From Bacillus sp. NP157 (GTDB taxonomy: Bacteria; Pseudomonadota; Gammaproteobacteria; Xanthomonadales; Rhodanobacteraceae): a stretch of 64,000 nt of DNA. The stretch lies in NCBI GenBank assembly GCA_018889975.1, contig CP076546.1, forward strand, positions 4,402,501 through 4,466,500, read 5' to 3'. The stretch's first letter is position 1, and every line of letters begins with the position of its first letter. Positions 1 through 8,810 of the stretch are shown piece after piece. The notes under the pieces are model-generated. The model ran no database searches. It was given only the letters and a program-made list of their open reading frames with translations, and had not been told where the DNA came from. Made by a program: the position numbers and the translations under genes.

Positions 1-86
1 CGCGCTTCGTCGCCTGGCAGTTCGAAATCACCGAAGAAGAAGTCAACGTCGCGGTGGACTTCGAGACCATTCGGTGCGCGGCATGA
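1..86 (+). CDS. DUF433-type antitoxin, C-terminal fragment
   Basis: Only the last 27 codons are present, read from base 3 to a TGA at 84-86. They end in a short acidic helix (ITEEEVNVAVDFE) that resembles the C-terminus of DUF433 proteins, small winged-helix proteins usually encoded just before a DUF5615 PIN-like protein. The stop overlaps the ATG of the next gene (ATGA), which fits a translationally coupled toxin-antitoxin pair. The assignment is inferred from this short tail and the neighbour, because the DNA-binding part lies outside the window. Confidence 0.6.
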   Translation, partial: RFVAWQFEITEEEVNVAVDFETIRCAA

Positions 87-484
87 AGGCGCAGTTGGAC
101 GAGAATATTTCTCCCGCTTTCGCGCACGCCCTCGATTGCCTGGTGACCGACAGTGGCCATTCGGTCGTGCACGTGACTGCACTGCATCAGCGCGGTACGG
201 CAGACACCGAACTTCTCTCGCAGGCGCGTCGGCTTGGCGTCGATCTCCATGTCACCCATGACTGCCACCATCGGTGCCAGGCCGAGCGCGACGCCGTCGT
301 TGCGGGCAACCTCGTGGTATTCGTCCTGACGAGCGGTTGGGAATCACACTCCTTCTTCGAACGCGCTTCTCGCCTCGTCCATTGGTGGCCTCGGCTGATC
401 ACCGCGTGTGCGACCTTAAGACGGCCGGGGATCTATCTCGTGCCATGGCGAAGCGAGAGTCGGCGATTCCAGCGCGTGGGTTAG
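83..484 (+). CDS. DUF5615 PIN-like protein, probable toxin
   Basis: This 133-residue protein begins with LDENIS, the conserved acidic start of DUF5615/Mut7-C PIN-like domains, and has a second acidic patch at HVTHD near residue 60. Family members are predicted Mg-dependent RNases paired with DUF433 antitoxins; activity here is inferred. The ATG at 83 overlaps the upstream stop by ATGA and is preferred over a GTG nine bases earlier. The C-terminal third is rich in W, R and S and is longer than in many family members. The gene converges on the TOPRIM gene, and the two stop codons overlap. Confidence 0.72.
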   Translation: MKAQLDENISPAFAHALDCLVTDSGHSVVHVTALHQRGTADTELLSQARRLGVDLHVTHDCHHRCQAERDAVVAGNLVVFVLTSGWESHSFFERASRLVHWWPRLITACATLRRPGIYLVPWRSESRRFQRVG

Positions 485-1722
485 CCAGTGGATGCTGGGT
501 CTTCTAGCGGCAAAGGCAATAGAGCTGGCAAGTCGAGCGCCTCCTGCTCTGCTTTTTTGCCAGCATCCTGCAGCGTCCGGACGAACATAGCCAACGTCAA
601 CGGCAGTGGACTGTTTGCCAGCCGCGCGAGCCTGCTCCGGTCGTCCTCCGTTAGTGGCCTTCCCTCGCCAGCAAGCTGTAGTGCCTTCGCGTCCATGGCC
701 CAAGGTTGCCAGTCCGATGCCCACGGAGCCGACGCACGCAGGGCGATCTCAATGCCCGCCGGGTCGGGATCGGCTGCGATATAGGCCCGCGCCGGTAAGA
801 GGGAAGCCAGGGCACGCATGGCTGAAAGCCACCAGTCGGGTACGTAACCGGGCATCCACACGACCGTATACCGGTTGCCAAGCCGCCGAGCGACGTCCTC
901 GAAGCTGGTTCGGTTTTCGACGAGCAGCCACGCGTCGTGTACACCAACGATCGTATGGACCCCAGCCAGCGTCGCGGGGCTCAGCGCGATCACATCGGGC
1001 ACGGCTCGCAAGTCGATCGTGCCCGCCTCGCCGGAAAGCTGGATCGGACCGCGTAAGAGAAGTGTCGGCGTGTGGCGCGAGATGCCAAGCGTCTCGGGAT
1101 CGACGTGGCGCTCGATCCATGTCCAGTCGGCACTGGTGATTGCCTTTGTATCGCCAAGCGCGAACAGCGCGAATTGCACACGGGTGCCGGTTCGCTGGTC
1201 GCGGCACCAGTTCTCCAACTCGCGCACGATCGAGGTGCGCCGTTCGAGCGGCTTGTCGCCAAGCAGGGCGAGGCTTGCATGGAGGGGATGAAGCCGTTCG
1301 TCCGCGGGCTGTTGTCCCAGCGCCGCCTGGCGCCACGAGGACCGTGCGGCAAGCGTCACGAGGCCAAGGGCAGAGCGCAGGGCTTCGCCGTCCAGCCAGC
1401 GCAAGGTGATGAGTTCCCATTGGCTGCCGCGTCGCTTCTCGCTGAGCTCGACCCATCCGTGCTGGAGAAGGAGCTCGACAGCGTCGATGGCGACATGCCG
1501 GGCGTTGCCCGCTTCCGCGAAGAGCGTCTTTGCCTTGACGCTGGTTCCGCCACGCCCCAGTAGCCGAATGACGAGTGCGCGCTCTTCACCGAGCAGGGTA
1601 TCTACATGGCGGCGCACATCCATCGCGCGGCGCATCCGGGTGAGACGTGACGTCGAGCCATAACGCGCCCTGACGCCATGTTGATCGGGCAGCCCCCACG
1701 ACGTGTCGGCTGCCGGATCCAT
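481..1722 (-). CDS. jetD: JetD/MksG-like TOPRIM protein of a Wadjet-type system
   Basis: This 413-residue protein is the last gene of a four-gene SMC operon. It carries a C-terminal TOPRIM-like core: a strand ending in a glutamate (LLVEN, E269) followed by ADPDPAG with the acidic pair D318 and D320. That layout matches JetD/MksG (DUF2220-type) subunits, which cleave the DNA extruded by the SMC motor. The N-terminal 120 residues look helical with a winged-helix character. The chosen ATG shares one base with the SMC gene's stop (TGATG). Family knowledge gives plasmid restriction as the likely job. Exact Wadjet type is not assigned, because the flanking subunits are divergent. Confidence 0.78.
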   Translation of the reverse strand: MDPAADTSWGLPDQHGVRARYGSTSRLTRMRRAMDVRRHVDTLLGEERALVIRLLGRGGTSVKAKTLFAEAGNARHVAIDAVELLLQHGWVELSEKRRGSQWELITLRWLDGEALRSALGLVTLAARSSWRQAALGQQPADERLHPLHASLALLGDKPLERRTSIVRELENWCRDQRTGTRVQFALFALGDTKAITSADWTWIERHVDPETLGISRHTPTLLLRGPIQLSGEAGTIDLRAVPDVIALSPATLAGVHTIVGVHDAWLLVENRTSFEDVARRLGNRYTVVWMPGYVPDWWLSAMRALASLLPARAYIAADPDPAGIEIALRASAPWASDWQPWAMDAKALQLAGEGRPLTEDDRSRLARLANSPLPLTLAMFVRTLQDAGKKAEQEALDLPALLPLPLEDPASTG

Positions 1723-4514
1723 CACGCCACCTCGGCGCGCCGGCGCAGCACGGCGAGCGGCTGCGCCCACACGGCGCCGGGCCGCCGCTTGCTGGTTACC
1801 AGCGTCAGCTCGGAAGGCTGGAACACGTTGACGTTGTGCGTCGCCGGCGTGGTCAGGATGTACTGCGCGCGGGTGCTCTTGAGGAACGCGCCGACCTTGT
1901 CGATGTTGAAGATGTCGAGGTGGGCGAAGGGCTCGTCGATGAAGACGAAGCCGCCGGGGCGGTCTTCGTCGCGCATCAGGGCCACGAGCAGCAACAGCGA
2001 CTTCATGACCTGCTGGCCGCCGGAGGCTTCGCCGTCGTCCATGCCGATCCAGCCCTTCTTGTCGAACTCGAAGCGCACGTTCAGCGCGGCCGACGCTAGG
2101 GCCAGGTCGTCGTTGTGCAGTTCGGGCAGGTCGACCTCCACGCCAATGCCGGCGAGATCGGCCAGGACCTTGAGGTTCTTTGAGTAGCGGCGCACAGTGT
2201 TGCGCAGCACCTGGATGTAGGCGCCGCGGGCTTCGTGGGTGATCCGGCCCGCGCGTTCGAGATGCAGGCGGCGCTTGTCGAGATCGGCCTTCAGGCCTTC
2301 GTGGTCGGCACCGAGTTTCTCACGTAGGGCGAGCACGCTCGGGTCTTGTTCCCAATGGCCTTCTTCCAAGCGTCGCTCCACGCGCTCCAGTTCGCGACGC
2401 ACCGCGGCCGGGGATTCGAAGCGCTCACGCAGCGCGGCGATGGCCGCGCGCGTGCGGTGGGCAAGGGGCACGTGCTTGCGCTTGGCGCGGAAGGCCTTCA
2501 GGCGATCCACCTGTTCCCCGCGCGAGACGTGGTACTGGCGGTTGGTCTCGTTCTGCTGGTTCTGCACGTTGCGTTGCTCGCGCGCGGCGTTGTCCCGACC
2601 GTTGGAGGTTTTCAGACGCTTCTCGCGAACGCTTTCGTAGTATTGCTCGGCGGCGGCATGGCTATCGGCCGTGCGCTGCACATCCTCTTGCAGGCGCGGC
2701 TGCTGCTCGCGTGCATCGTTGAATTCTTCCGCGCGATCAGCGAGCTGGCTGCTGGCGTTGGCACCGCGCAGGATGCTCTCCGCATCGCTGGCCTGGGCGG
2801 ACATGGCCTTGCGTTCGTCGGCAATCGCGCGCAGGCGGCTTTCGATCTCGCGCAGCCTGGCCTCGCCGTCGCGCAACTGGCGCTCGCGGGCGGATGCGCC
2901 GAAGTACATGTCGTCCACGCCCAGGTGGCGGCCACCGCGACGTTCGCGAAAGTAACCCTGCGGGGTGATCCAGTCCTGGTCGCGGCCAAGTTTCGAGCCT
3001 TCGGCGATATCTTCCACGCGCTGGATGCGGTCAAGGTTGCGCAGCAGCCAATCGGGTGCGGCGGCAGAGAACTCGACCACTTCATGGAGCGAGCCCTTTG
3101 CAGGCTTCTCGGCAGGGGCGCGATCGGCGACGACGAAATGCTTGTAGCGCATCGCCTCACCCAGCTTCCACGCCTTTTCGCGGTCGCGCGGATCATCCAG
3201 CAGCACTACGTGCCGGTAGCCAGCGAGCACGGCCTCCACGGCGGGCTGCCAGCGGGCTTGGGTGATCTCGACGATCTCGCTCAGCATGCTGTGCCGGATG
3301 CCGGCATCGTCCAGCGCACGACGGAACCCGGCTTCGAACTCGGGGGTGTAACGGCGGCCGCTGCGCCATGCTGTGAGCTTGCTGGTGAGCGTGCCGAGAT
3401 CGGAACGCAACGCGGCTTCTTCGCTTTGCAACGCATGCAGGCGGGCGCGCGCATCGCGGGCGATATCGGCCAGGCGCTCGTGGTCGGCGCCATTCTGTGC
3501 GGCCACCATCTCGCGCAAGCGATTCTCTTGGCGGATGACCAGGTCGTTCTGGGCCAATGCGGCGCGGGCGGCGTCGAGACTCTTTTGGGTCGACTGGCGG
3601 GCGATATCGGCTTCGTTTTGGTCCCCGCGCAGATGTTCGCCGGTGGCGTCCAGTTCGGCGAGCTGGCGCGTGAGCTCGGCATCGCGCTGTTCCAGTTCGA
3701 CGACCTTGCGCTTCACACCGTTCAGGGCGGGACGCGCGCCGCGTACGCTGGCAGCCAATTCCGCGAACTCAGTGCGCGGCAATACATCAGCCACCAGCGA
3801 TACGCGCTCGTCCTTCAGCGCATTCCATTCCTGGAACGAACGCGCACGCGCTTCGGCTTCCTGCAGGCTCACGCCGATCAGCGAAAGCTGGTGTTCGAGG
3901 CCATGCTGTTCGCGGTCGGCCTCGGCCTGCTCGTTGCGGGCACGCTGGTAATCGTCGAGCACGGCCTTGTCGCCGAACACGTCGAAGACCAAGTCGAGCA
4001 GTGCCTTCGGCGGCAGCTGGCACAGCTTGTCCGTGGCGCCCTGTTCCAGCGTGAGCACGCGGCGGATCGCCTGCGACAGGCCGGCGCCTTCCAGCCGCAC
4101 GCGATATTCGCGCAGGCCGAGGAAATCGTTGCGCGCCTCGATCTCCTCGATGGTGACGTCGCCGCCGATCACGGCGTACTGGCGGGTCCACTCGCCACCC
4201 TTCTTCTGGATCCGGCAGGCGAGGGTGACCTCGCGGTCCATGATCGGGAAGAACGGACGTTCGCCATTCGGGCCGGGGATGTTGCCAACGCGGGCGCGCA
4301 GCCAGGCGAACGGCTTGCCGTTGTGGCGCAGGTAACTCTTGTAGTCACGGTTGCCGGCGCAGTCGATGGTCAGCAGCGTGCGCAGGGCATCGAGCAGGGT
4401 CGTCTTGCCGGAGCCGTTCGGGCCCACCACCGTGACGATGTTGGTATCCAGCGGCAGGCTGAAGCGCTGCCAGTAATCCCAATGGACGACTTCGAGGCTG
4501 CGGAAATCAAACAT
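1722..4514 (-). CDS. jetC: JetC/MksB-like SMC ATPase
   Basis: This 930-residue SMC-family ATPase has Walker A GPNGSGKT at residues 31-38, long charged coiled-coil regions, a central globular hinge around 385-530, an ABC signature SGGQQ at 831-835, and Walker B ending FIDE at 861 with a HLD D-loop. A conserved-looking His (TPATHN) lies at about 893. The chain is far shorter than MukB, as expected for MksB/JetC motors with shorter arms. The start overlaps the preceding gene by 8 bases. Known family members extrude DNA loops together with a kleisin and a MukE-like subunit. RecF/SbcC-type ATPases are excluded by the linked kleisin, MukE-like and TOPRIM genes. Confidence 0.87.
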   Translation of the reverse strand: MFDFRSLEVVHWDYWQRFSLPLDTNIVTVVGPNGSGKTTLLDALRTLLTIDCAGNRDYKSYLRHNGKPFAWLRARVGNIPGPNGERPFFPIMDREVTLACRIQKKGGEWTRQYAVIGGDVTIEEIEARNDFLGLREYRVRLEGAGLSQAIRRVLTLEQGATDKLCQLPPKALLDLVFDVFGDKAVLDDYQRARNEQAEADREQHGLEHQLSLIGVSLQEAEARARSFQEWNALKDERVSLVADVLPRTEFAELAASVRGARPALNGVKRKVVELEQRDAELTRQLAELDATGEHLRGDQNEADIARQSTQKSLDAARAALAQNDLVIRQENRLREMVAAQNGADHERLADIARDARARLHALQSEEAALRSDLGTLTSKLTAWRSGRRYTPEFEAGFRRALDDAGIRHSMLSEIVEITQARWQPAVEAVLAGYRHVVLLDDPRDREKAWKLGEAMRYKHFVVADRAPAEKPAKGSLHEVVEFSAAAPDWLLRNLDRIQRVEDIAEGSKLGRDQDWITPQGYFRERRGGRHLGVDDMYFGASARERQLRDGEARLREIESRLRAIADERKAMSAQASDAESILRGANASSQLADRAEEFNDAREQQPRLQEDVQRTADSHAAAEQYYESVREKRLKTSNGRDNAAREQRNVQNQQNETNRQYHVSRGEQVDRLKAFRAKRKHVPLAHRTRAAIAALRERFESPAAVRRELERVERRLEEGHWEQDPSVLALREKLGADHEGLKADLDKRRLHLERAGRITHEARGAYIQVLRNTVRRYSKNLKVLADLAGIGVEVDLPELHNDDLALASAALNVRFEFDKKGWIGMDDGEASGGQQVMKSLLLLVALMRDEDRPGGFVFIDEPFAHLDIFNIDKVGAFLKSTRAQYILTTPATHNVNVFQPSELTLVTSKRRPGAVWAQPLAVLRRRAEVA

Positions 4515-5241
4515 CGTCGGTGTCCTCGGCGTCGCCTTCGTCCAGTGGTTCGTCGTCGCCGATGTCGGTCACGGGCAGGTTCTTCGCGCGCGTCGCCGCG
4601 TCGGCGAGCAGGTCGCCGAGGGCGCCGTCGAGGATGCGCCGGGCCGTGCGCTCGTAGTCGAACGCGAGGTCGAGCAGCGGGCCTTCGGCGATCAGGCGGC
4701 CATCCGCGCCTTCGCCGCGTTTGCGCACGATGAAGCCCAGCCTGGCCAGCGTGCCGATCAGCATGCCGAAGCGCATCTTGCCGCCGAGCTTGTCGCCGAA
4801 GTCGGCGAACAGCGTGCGTTCGGCGATCACCGGCGCGATGGTCGGATCGCGCGGGATCGGCTTCTCTTCGGCGAACATCTGGGTCTGCGAGGCGGCGGCT
4901 TCGAGCTCCTGGCGTTCGACCTGGCGCTGGCGCTTGGGCAGCACGATCAGCGCCCAGATCACCACCAGCAGGGCGACGCCGTCGCGATCGAGCTGCAGCG
5001 TGTTCGAGATCCAGCTGTCGCTGCCACCGAACACGGCGCGCTCGCTTTTCCGTGCCACGGCCAGGCCGATGTAGGCGGCATAGGGATGTTCGCGCAGCTC
5101 CAGGCCCACCGCTTCGAGGCGGCGGTCGAGGTCTTCGCGGAAGGCTTCGTCGAGCAGGGCCTTGCGCGCCTGGGTATCGGTGCGCGGCAACCAGCGCTGG
5201 GCAAGCAGCCGGGTCACCAGGGTGGCGGTTTCGTCATGCAT
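4507..5241 (-). CDS. jetB: JetB/MksE-like subunit
   Basis: This 244-residue protein lies between the kleisin-like and SMC genes, where MukE-type winged-helix subunits sit in Wadjet and Mks operons. It has two mixed helix/strand domains and a very acidic C-terminal tail of about 20 residues (DDEPLDEGDAED). There are no catalytic motifs. The ATG at 5241 overlaps the upstream stop by 8 bases and is preferred over a start 30 bases upstream. Overlaps at both ends suggest tight stoichiometric coupling. Assignment rests on length, position and fold-like pattern rather than on a clear motif. Confidence 0.68.
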   Translation of the reverse strand: MHDETATLVTRLLAQRWLPRTDTQARKALLDEAFREDLDRRLEAVGLELREHPYAAYIGLAVARKSERAVFGGSDSWISNTLQLDRDGVALLVVIWALIVLPKRQRQVERQELEAAASQTQMFAEEKPIPRDPTIAPVIAERTLFADFGDKLGGKMRFGMLIGTLARLGFIVRKRGEGADGRLIAEGPLLDLAFDYERTARRILDGALGDLLADAATRAKNLPVTDIGDDEPLDEGDAEDTDDV

Positions 5242-6532
5242 CGGGGATGTCCTTCGGGCGCAGGCGGCCAACGCTCACCAGCGCGATCTGGGGCAAGGCG
5301 GGGTCGATCAGCACGGGCTCGATCTCGAGCGCGAGCGGCAGGCGGGCGAGGTCGGCGGTGCCGCCCTCCAGCGCCGCGGATTCCGGGTCGCCGAGCAGGC
5401 CCAGCAGCGACAGGCGATAGGCGGACAGCGCGTAATCGTCGCCGACCAGCGTGTCGGCCAGTTCGCGCGGCGCGACGATGGCGGCCAGCTCGGCATGCCA
5501 GTCGTCGAGGTAGCGCAGGTCTTCTTCGCCCATGGGCAGGTCGGCGCTGTCCGGCGGCTCTTCGGCGCCGGGCAACGTGGTGATGTCGGCGGCGAGCCGT
5601 TCGCGTTCCAGCAACTCGTATTCGGCGACGTCCAGCGCGATCTGGTCGTGGACGAAGGGTGCCGGCAAGGGCAGGGCGAGCTGGCCGTCCTCGAAGGCGG
5701 CCAGCGTGGCCACGTCCTGGGCACGCAGCCAGCCGACCAGGTCCGAGGAGGACAGGCCGGTGCGGCCAAGGTGCACGCGGTGCTGGTCGATCTTGTTCAG
5801 TTCGCGCTGGAACACGCCGGCCTGGCGGAGCAGGGCGCTCTGCGCGCGGCCGACGGCCTGGGCCAGGCGATGCGCCGCTGGCTCCAGGTCGTCGCCTTCG
5901 GTGATGGCGGCGACGATCTCGGTGCCCTTCTCCACCCAGGTCCAGACCGAGTCGAGTCGCTCGGCGGCGCGGCGGATGCGGTGTTCCGAACCGGAAAGCA
6001 CCGCGCGGTCGAAGTCTTCCTTCAGTTCGGAAAGGCGCGACAGCAGGTGGCCCAGCTCGTCGACCGAGACCCGGCCCACGGCCTGGCCGGCGGCCAGCTG
6101 GGCGGTGAGGTAACCGAGGCCGTCGTCGTCGTCGCTCTCGAATTCGAGCATCGTCGCCAACGCGCCGAGCGCCTTGCGGCCGACCGGGCCGACGCGATAA
6201 CGCAGGGTTTCCGCGTCATAGACGAGCAGGTCGTGGTCTTTCAGGCGCTGGACGACGGTCTCGAGCTTGACCGCATCGACGAAGGCCAGCTGGTCGCGGA
6301 TTTCCTGCGGCGTCCACTCCGTGGCGTGCGTGCGCGCACCTATCGTGCGCAGCACCAGCAGGCGCAGCAGCACCTGTGCCTCGCTGCCGTGGAACAGGGC
6401 GGAAAACGCGCGCAGCAGCCCACGCCCGCGCAACAGCGGGAAGACGGTGGGAAGGTCCTCGGCGACGACGCCGTCGCGGAAGAGATCCTGCAGGCGTTCG
6501 TCGTGGACGGAGGTATCGGCTGGCCCGTTCAA
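5234..6532 (-). CDS. jetA: JetA/MksF-like kleisin subunit
   Basis: This is the first gene of the SMC operon, about 432 residues. It has an N-terminal helical/winged-helix region, a long middle helical stretch, and a C-terminal winged-helix-like part, compatible with MukF/MksF/JetA kleisins. No ATG sits in a suitable place. The best start is a TTG at 6532, two bases past the folE stop, and it has no obvious Shine-Dalgarno, so coupling to folE translation is likely. A longer version reading back into folE is possible. It does not look like the common DUF3375 JetA, so the system may be a divergent type. Confidence 0.64.
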   Translation of the reverse strand: MNGPADTSVHDERLQDLFRDGVVAEDLPTVFPLLRGRGLLRAFSALFHGSEAQVLLRLLVLRTIGARTHATEWTPQEIRDQLAFVDAVKLETVVQRLKDHDLLVYDAETLRYRVGPVGRKALGALATMLEFESDDDDGLGYLTAQLAAGQAVGRVSVDELGHLLSRLSELKEDFDRAVLSGSEHRIRRAAERLDSVWTWVEKGTEIVAAITEGDDLEPAAHRLAQAVGRAQSALLRQAGVFQRELNKIDQHRVHLGRTGLSSSDLVGWLRAQDVATLAAFEDGQLALPLPAPFVHDQIALDVAEYELLERERLAADITTLPGAEEPPDSADLPMGEEDLRYLDDWHAELAAIVAPRELADTLVGDDYALSAYRLSLLGLLGDPESAALEGGTADLARLPLALEIEPVLIDPALPQIALVSVGRLRPKDIPDA

Positions 6533-6534
6533 GG

Positions 6535-7131
6535 TCAGCGACGGTCGACGCCAACGAAGCGGAGGAATTCGCCGCGCGTGCGCGGGTCCTCGCGGAAGCT
6601 GCCGAGCATCTGGCTGGTCACCATCGACACGCCGCGCTTGTGCACGCCGCGGGTGGTCATGCACTCATGGCTTGCGTCGATCACCACGCCGACGCCGCGC
6701 GGGCGCAGGGTGTCTTCGATGCAATGCGCGATCTGCGCGGTCAGCTTTTCCTGTACCTGGAAGCGGCGGGCGAAGCCGTCGACCACGCGGGCCAGCTTGC
6801 TGATGCCGACGACGCGGTCGGTCGGCACGTAACCCACGTGCGCGCGGCCGATGATCGGCGCCATGTGGTGTTCGCAATGGCTCTCGAACTCGATGTCGCG
6901 CAGCACGATCATCTCGTCGTAACCCTCGACTTCCTTGAAGGTCCGGCGCAGGTACTCGGCCGGGTCTTCGTCGTAGCCCTTGAACCAGTCGGAGTACGCC
7001 TTGACCACGCGCTTGGGCGTGTCGAGCAGGCCCTCGCGCTTCGGGTCTTCACCGGCCCACAGGAGCAGGGTGCGCACGGCCTCTTCGGCCTGTTCGCGGG
7101 TGACCGGACGGGACTGGGCATCGTCGCTCAT
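6535..7131 (-). CDS. folE: GTP cyclohydrolase I
   Basis: This 198-residue enzyme converts GTP to 7,8-dihydroneopterin triphosphate, the first step of tetrahydrofolate synthesis. Zinc ligands are visible as C86 and H89 in SHCEHH and C157 in SHECM. The substrate-binding region ([16 protein letters not shown]) is intact and the length is normal. It is the promoter-proximal gene of a run that continues almost without gap into the Wadjet-like genes, so the defence-type operon may be transcribed with it. That link is unusual and is inferred from spacing only. Confidence 0.97.
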   Translation of the reverse strand: MSDDAQSRPVTREQAEEAVRTLLLWAGEDPKREGLLDTPKRVVKAYSDWFKGYDEDPAEYLRRTFKEVEGYDEMIVLRDIEFESHCEHHMAPIIGRAHVGYVPTDRVVGISKLARVVDGFARRFQVQEKLTAQIAHCIEDTLRPRGVGVVIDASHECMTTRGVHKRGVSMVTSQMLGSFREDPRTRGEFLRFVGVDRR

Positions 7132-7252
7132 CGGGAGGGTTCCTTATGCAAGGTGCAAACGGGCATTGTAGCGCGGGGACGGGAGGGGCGGTGGCGCGCG
7201 GGCCGGGGGGTGGTGGCCTGGCGCGGTCGTGCGCGGGTGGGGCGGGGGGCAT

Positions 7253-7274
7253 TCGCGCGCAGGCGCGCTCCTAC
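7253..7274 (-). repeat. REP hairpin, reverse copy
   Basis: One of twelve copies in the window of a 22-base GTAG-type REP. The forward form begins GTAGGAGCGCGC and ends TGCGCGCGA, giving a GCGCGC/GCGCGC hairpin. It lies between folE and rmuC in a G-rich intergenic stretch. The GTAG head resembles REPs mobilised by REP-associated tyrosine transposases in Pseudomonas and relatives; no such transposase is present in the window. Confidence 0.85.
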
Positions 7275-7288
7275 AGGGGCGCGGTCCG

Positions 7289-8743
7289 TCAACCTTGCCC
7301 GTCGACCTCGCCGTCGCCGCCGCCATCCTCCAGCCCCGGGATGGTATCCAGCAGCCGGCGCGATTCTTCGCCGCCCAGGGTCTCGACGCCCTTCAGCTTC
7401 TTCTCGATCGCCCGGGTGCGCACGCCGGCGCTCTTGATGGTGTTGGTCACCGTGTCGAGCTGCTTTTGCGTCCGGTCGAGCACTTCGCCGAACTTGCCGA
7501 ACTCGGTCTTCACCGCGCCCAGCACCTGCCACACCTCGGACGAGCGCTTCTCGATGGCCAGCGTGCGGAAGCCCATCTGCAGGCTGTTCAAGAGGGCGGT
7601 GAGGGTGGTCGGGCCGGCGACGGTGACGCGGTGTTCGCGCTGGAGCAGGTCGGACAGGCCCGGCCGGCGGATCACTTCGGCGTAGAGGCCTTCGGTGGGC
7701 AGGAACAGGATCGCGAAATCGGTGGTGTGCGGCGGCGCCACGTATTTGGTGCGGATCCGCTTGGCCTCTTCGCGGACGCGCGCTTCCAGTGCCTTGCCGG
7801 CGCTGAGGATGCCCTCGGCATCGGCGGCGTCCTGGAAGTCGAGCAGGCGCTGGTAATCCTCCACCGGGTACTTGGCGTCGATGGGGAGCCACACCGGATT
7901 GCCGTCGTCGGTGCCGGGCAGGCGGATCGCGAACTCCACGCGCTCCGACGAGCCGGGCACGGTGGCGACGTTGGAATCGTATTGCTCGGCAACGAGGATC
8001 TGTTCGAGCAGGGCGCCCAGCTGGACTTCACCGAAGGTGCCGCGCGTCTTGACGTTGGTCAGCACGCGCTTGAGGTCGCCCACGCCGGCGGCAAGCGCCT
8101 GCATTTCGCCCAGACCGCGCTGCACGGCTTCCAGCCGCTCGGAGACCAGCTGGAACGACTGTCCGAGCCGGGTTTCCAGCGTCGACTGCAGCTTCTCGTC
8201 CACTGTGGCACGCATCTGCTCGAGCTTGGCGGCGTTGTCCTGCTGGATCGCGGCGAGGCGCGTTTCCAGCGTGCCGCGCATGTCGGCCATGCGCTTCTCG
8301 TTGTCCGCCGTGAGCGCGGTGAAGCGCTGGTCGAGCAGCTCGCCGAAGTGCTTGAGCGCGAGCGCCGATTCTTCGCGGGTTTTCCGCGCATCGTCGGCCA
8401 GGCCCTGGCGCAGCGACTGCAGGCCCAGGTCGGTGCGCTCGGTGAGCTGGTCCAGGCGGCGGCCGAAGCCTTCGATGCGTTCGTGCTGGTGGGTGGCCGC
8501 GGCCTGCAGTTGCTCCTGCACATGTCCGCGGAACTGGCCGAAGCTGTCGCCGAGTTCGCCACGGCCCGCGCGCTGTTCGTCGCGCAGGACGCCTTCGAGG
8601 CGGCGGGTGTCGTCACGCAGCGCGTCGAGCTTCGCCGAGCCGCCGTCGTCGTGTTTTCCGCGGGAAAGCAGGGCGAAGAGCAGGGCGAGGCAGGCCAGCC
8701 CGACGAGGAGCAGGGCCAGGAGGAGGAGGGTATCGAGGGTCAT
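7289..8743 (-). CDS. rmuC: DNA recombination protein RmuC
   Basis: This 484-residue protein has an N-terminal membrane helix (residues about 4-27), a long coiled coil to about residue 210, and a C-terminal restriction-endonuclease-like RmuC domain with VRFAIRLPG-like and PIDAKYP motifs, the latter bearing the D and K of the nuclease fold. RmuC limits inversions at short inverted repeats in E. coli. A REP copy lies about 15 bases before the start codon, so the leader could fold. Confidence 0.93.
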   Translation of the reverse strand: MTLDTLLLLALLLVGLACLALLFALLSRGKHDDGGSAKLDALRDDTRRLEGVLRDEQRAGRGELGDSFGQFRGHVQEQLQAAATHQHERIEGFGRRLDQLTERTDLGLQSLRQGLADDARKTREESALALKHFGELLDQRFTALTADNEKRMADMRGTLETRLAAIQQDNAAKLEQMRATVDEKLQSTLETRLGQSFQLVSERLEAVQRGLGEMQALAAGVGDLKRVLTNVKTRGTFGEVQLGALLEQILVAEQYDSNVATVPGSSERVEFAIRLPGTDDGNPVWLPIDAKYPVEDYQRLLDFQDAADAEGILSAGKALEARVREEAKRIRTKYVAPPHTTDFAILFLPTEGLYAEVIRRPGLSDLLQREHRVTVAGPTTLTALLNSLQMGFRTLAIEKRSSEVWQVLGAVKTEFGKFGEVLDRTQKQLDTVTNTIKSAGVRTRAIEKKLKGVETLGGEESRRLLDTIPGLEDGGGDGEVDGQG

Positions 8744-8758
8744 GGCGAAAGCTTACCT

Positions 8759-8780
8759 GTAGGAGCGCGCCTGCGCGCGA
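8759..8780 (+). repeat. REP hairpin, forward copy
   Basis: A forward 22-base REP copy placed between the end of rpiA and the start of rmuC, inside the leader of rmuC. Its hairpin could affect rpiA mRNA 3' stability or rmuC translation; this is inference. Confidence 0.85.
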
Positions 8781-8810
8781 TCCGGGCAGGGAGCGTGCGG
8801 CAGGGCGGTC

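Noticed and set aside
2346-4733. A 795-codon plus-strand open frame opposite jetC
   Set aside because: It is a GC-rich shadow of the SMC gene on the other strand; jetC has full Walker A, signature and Walker B motifs.
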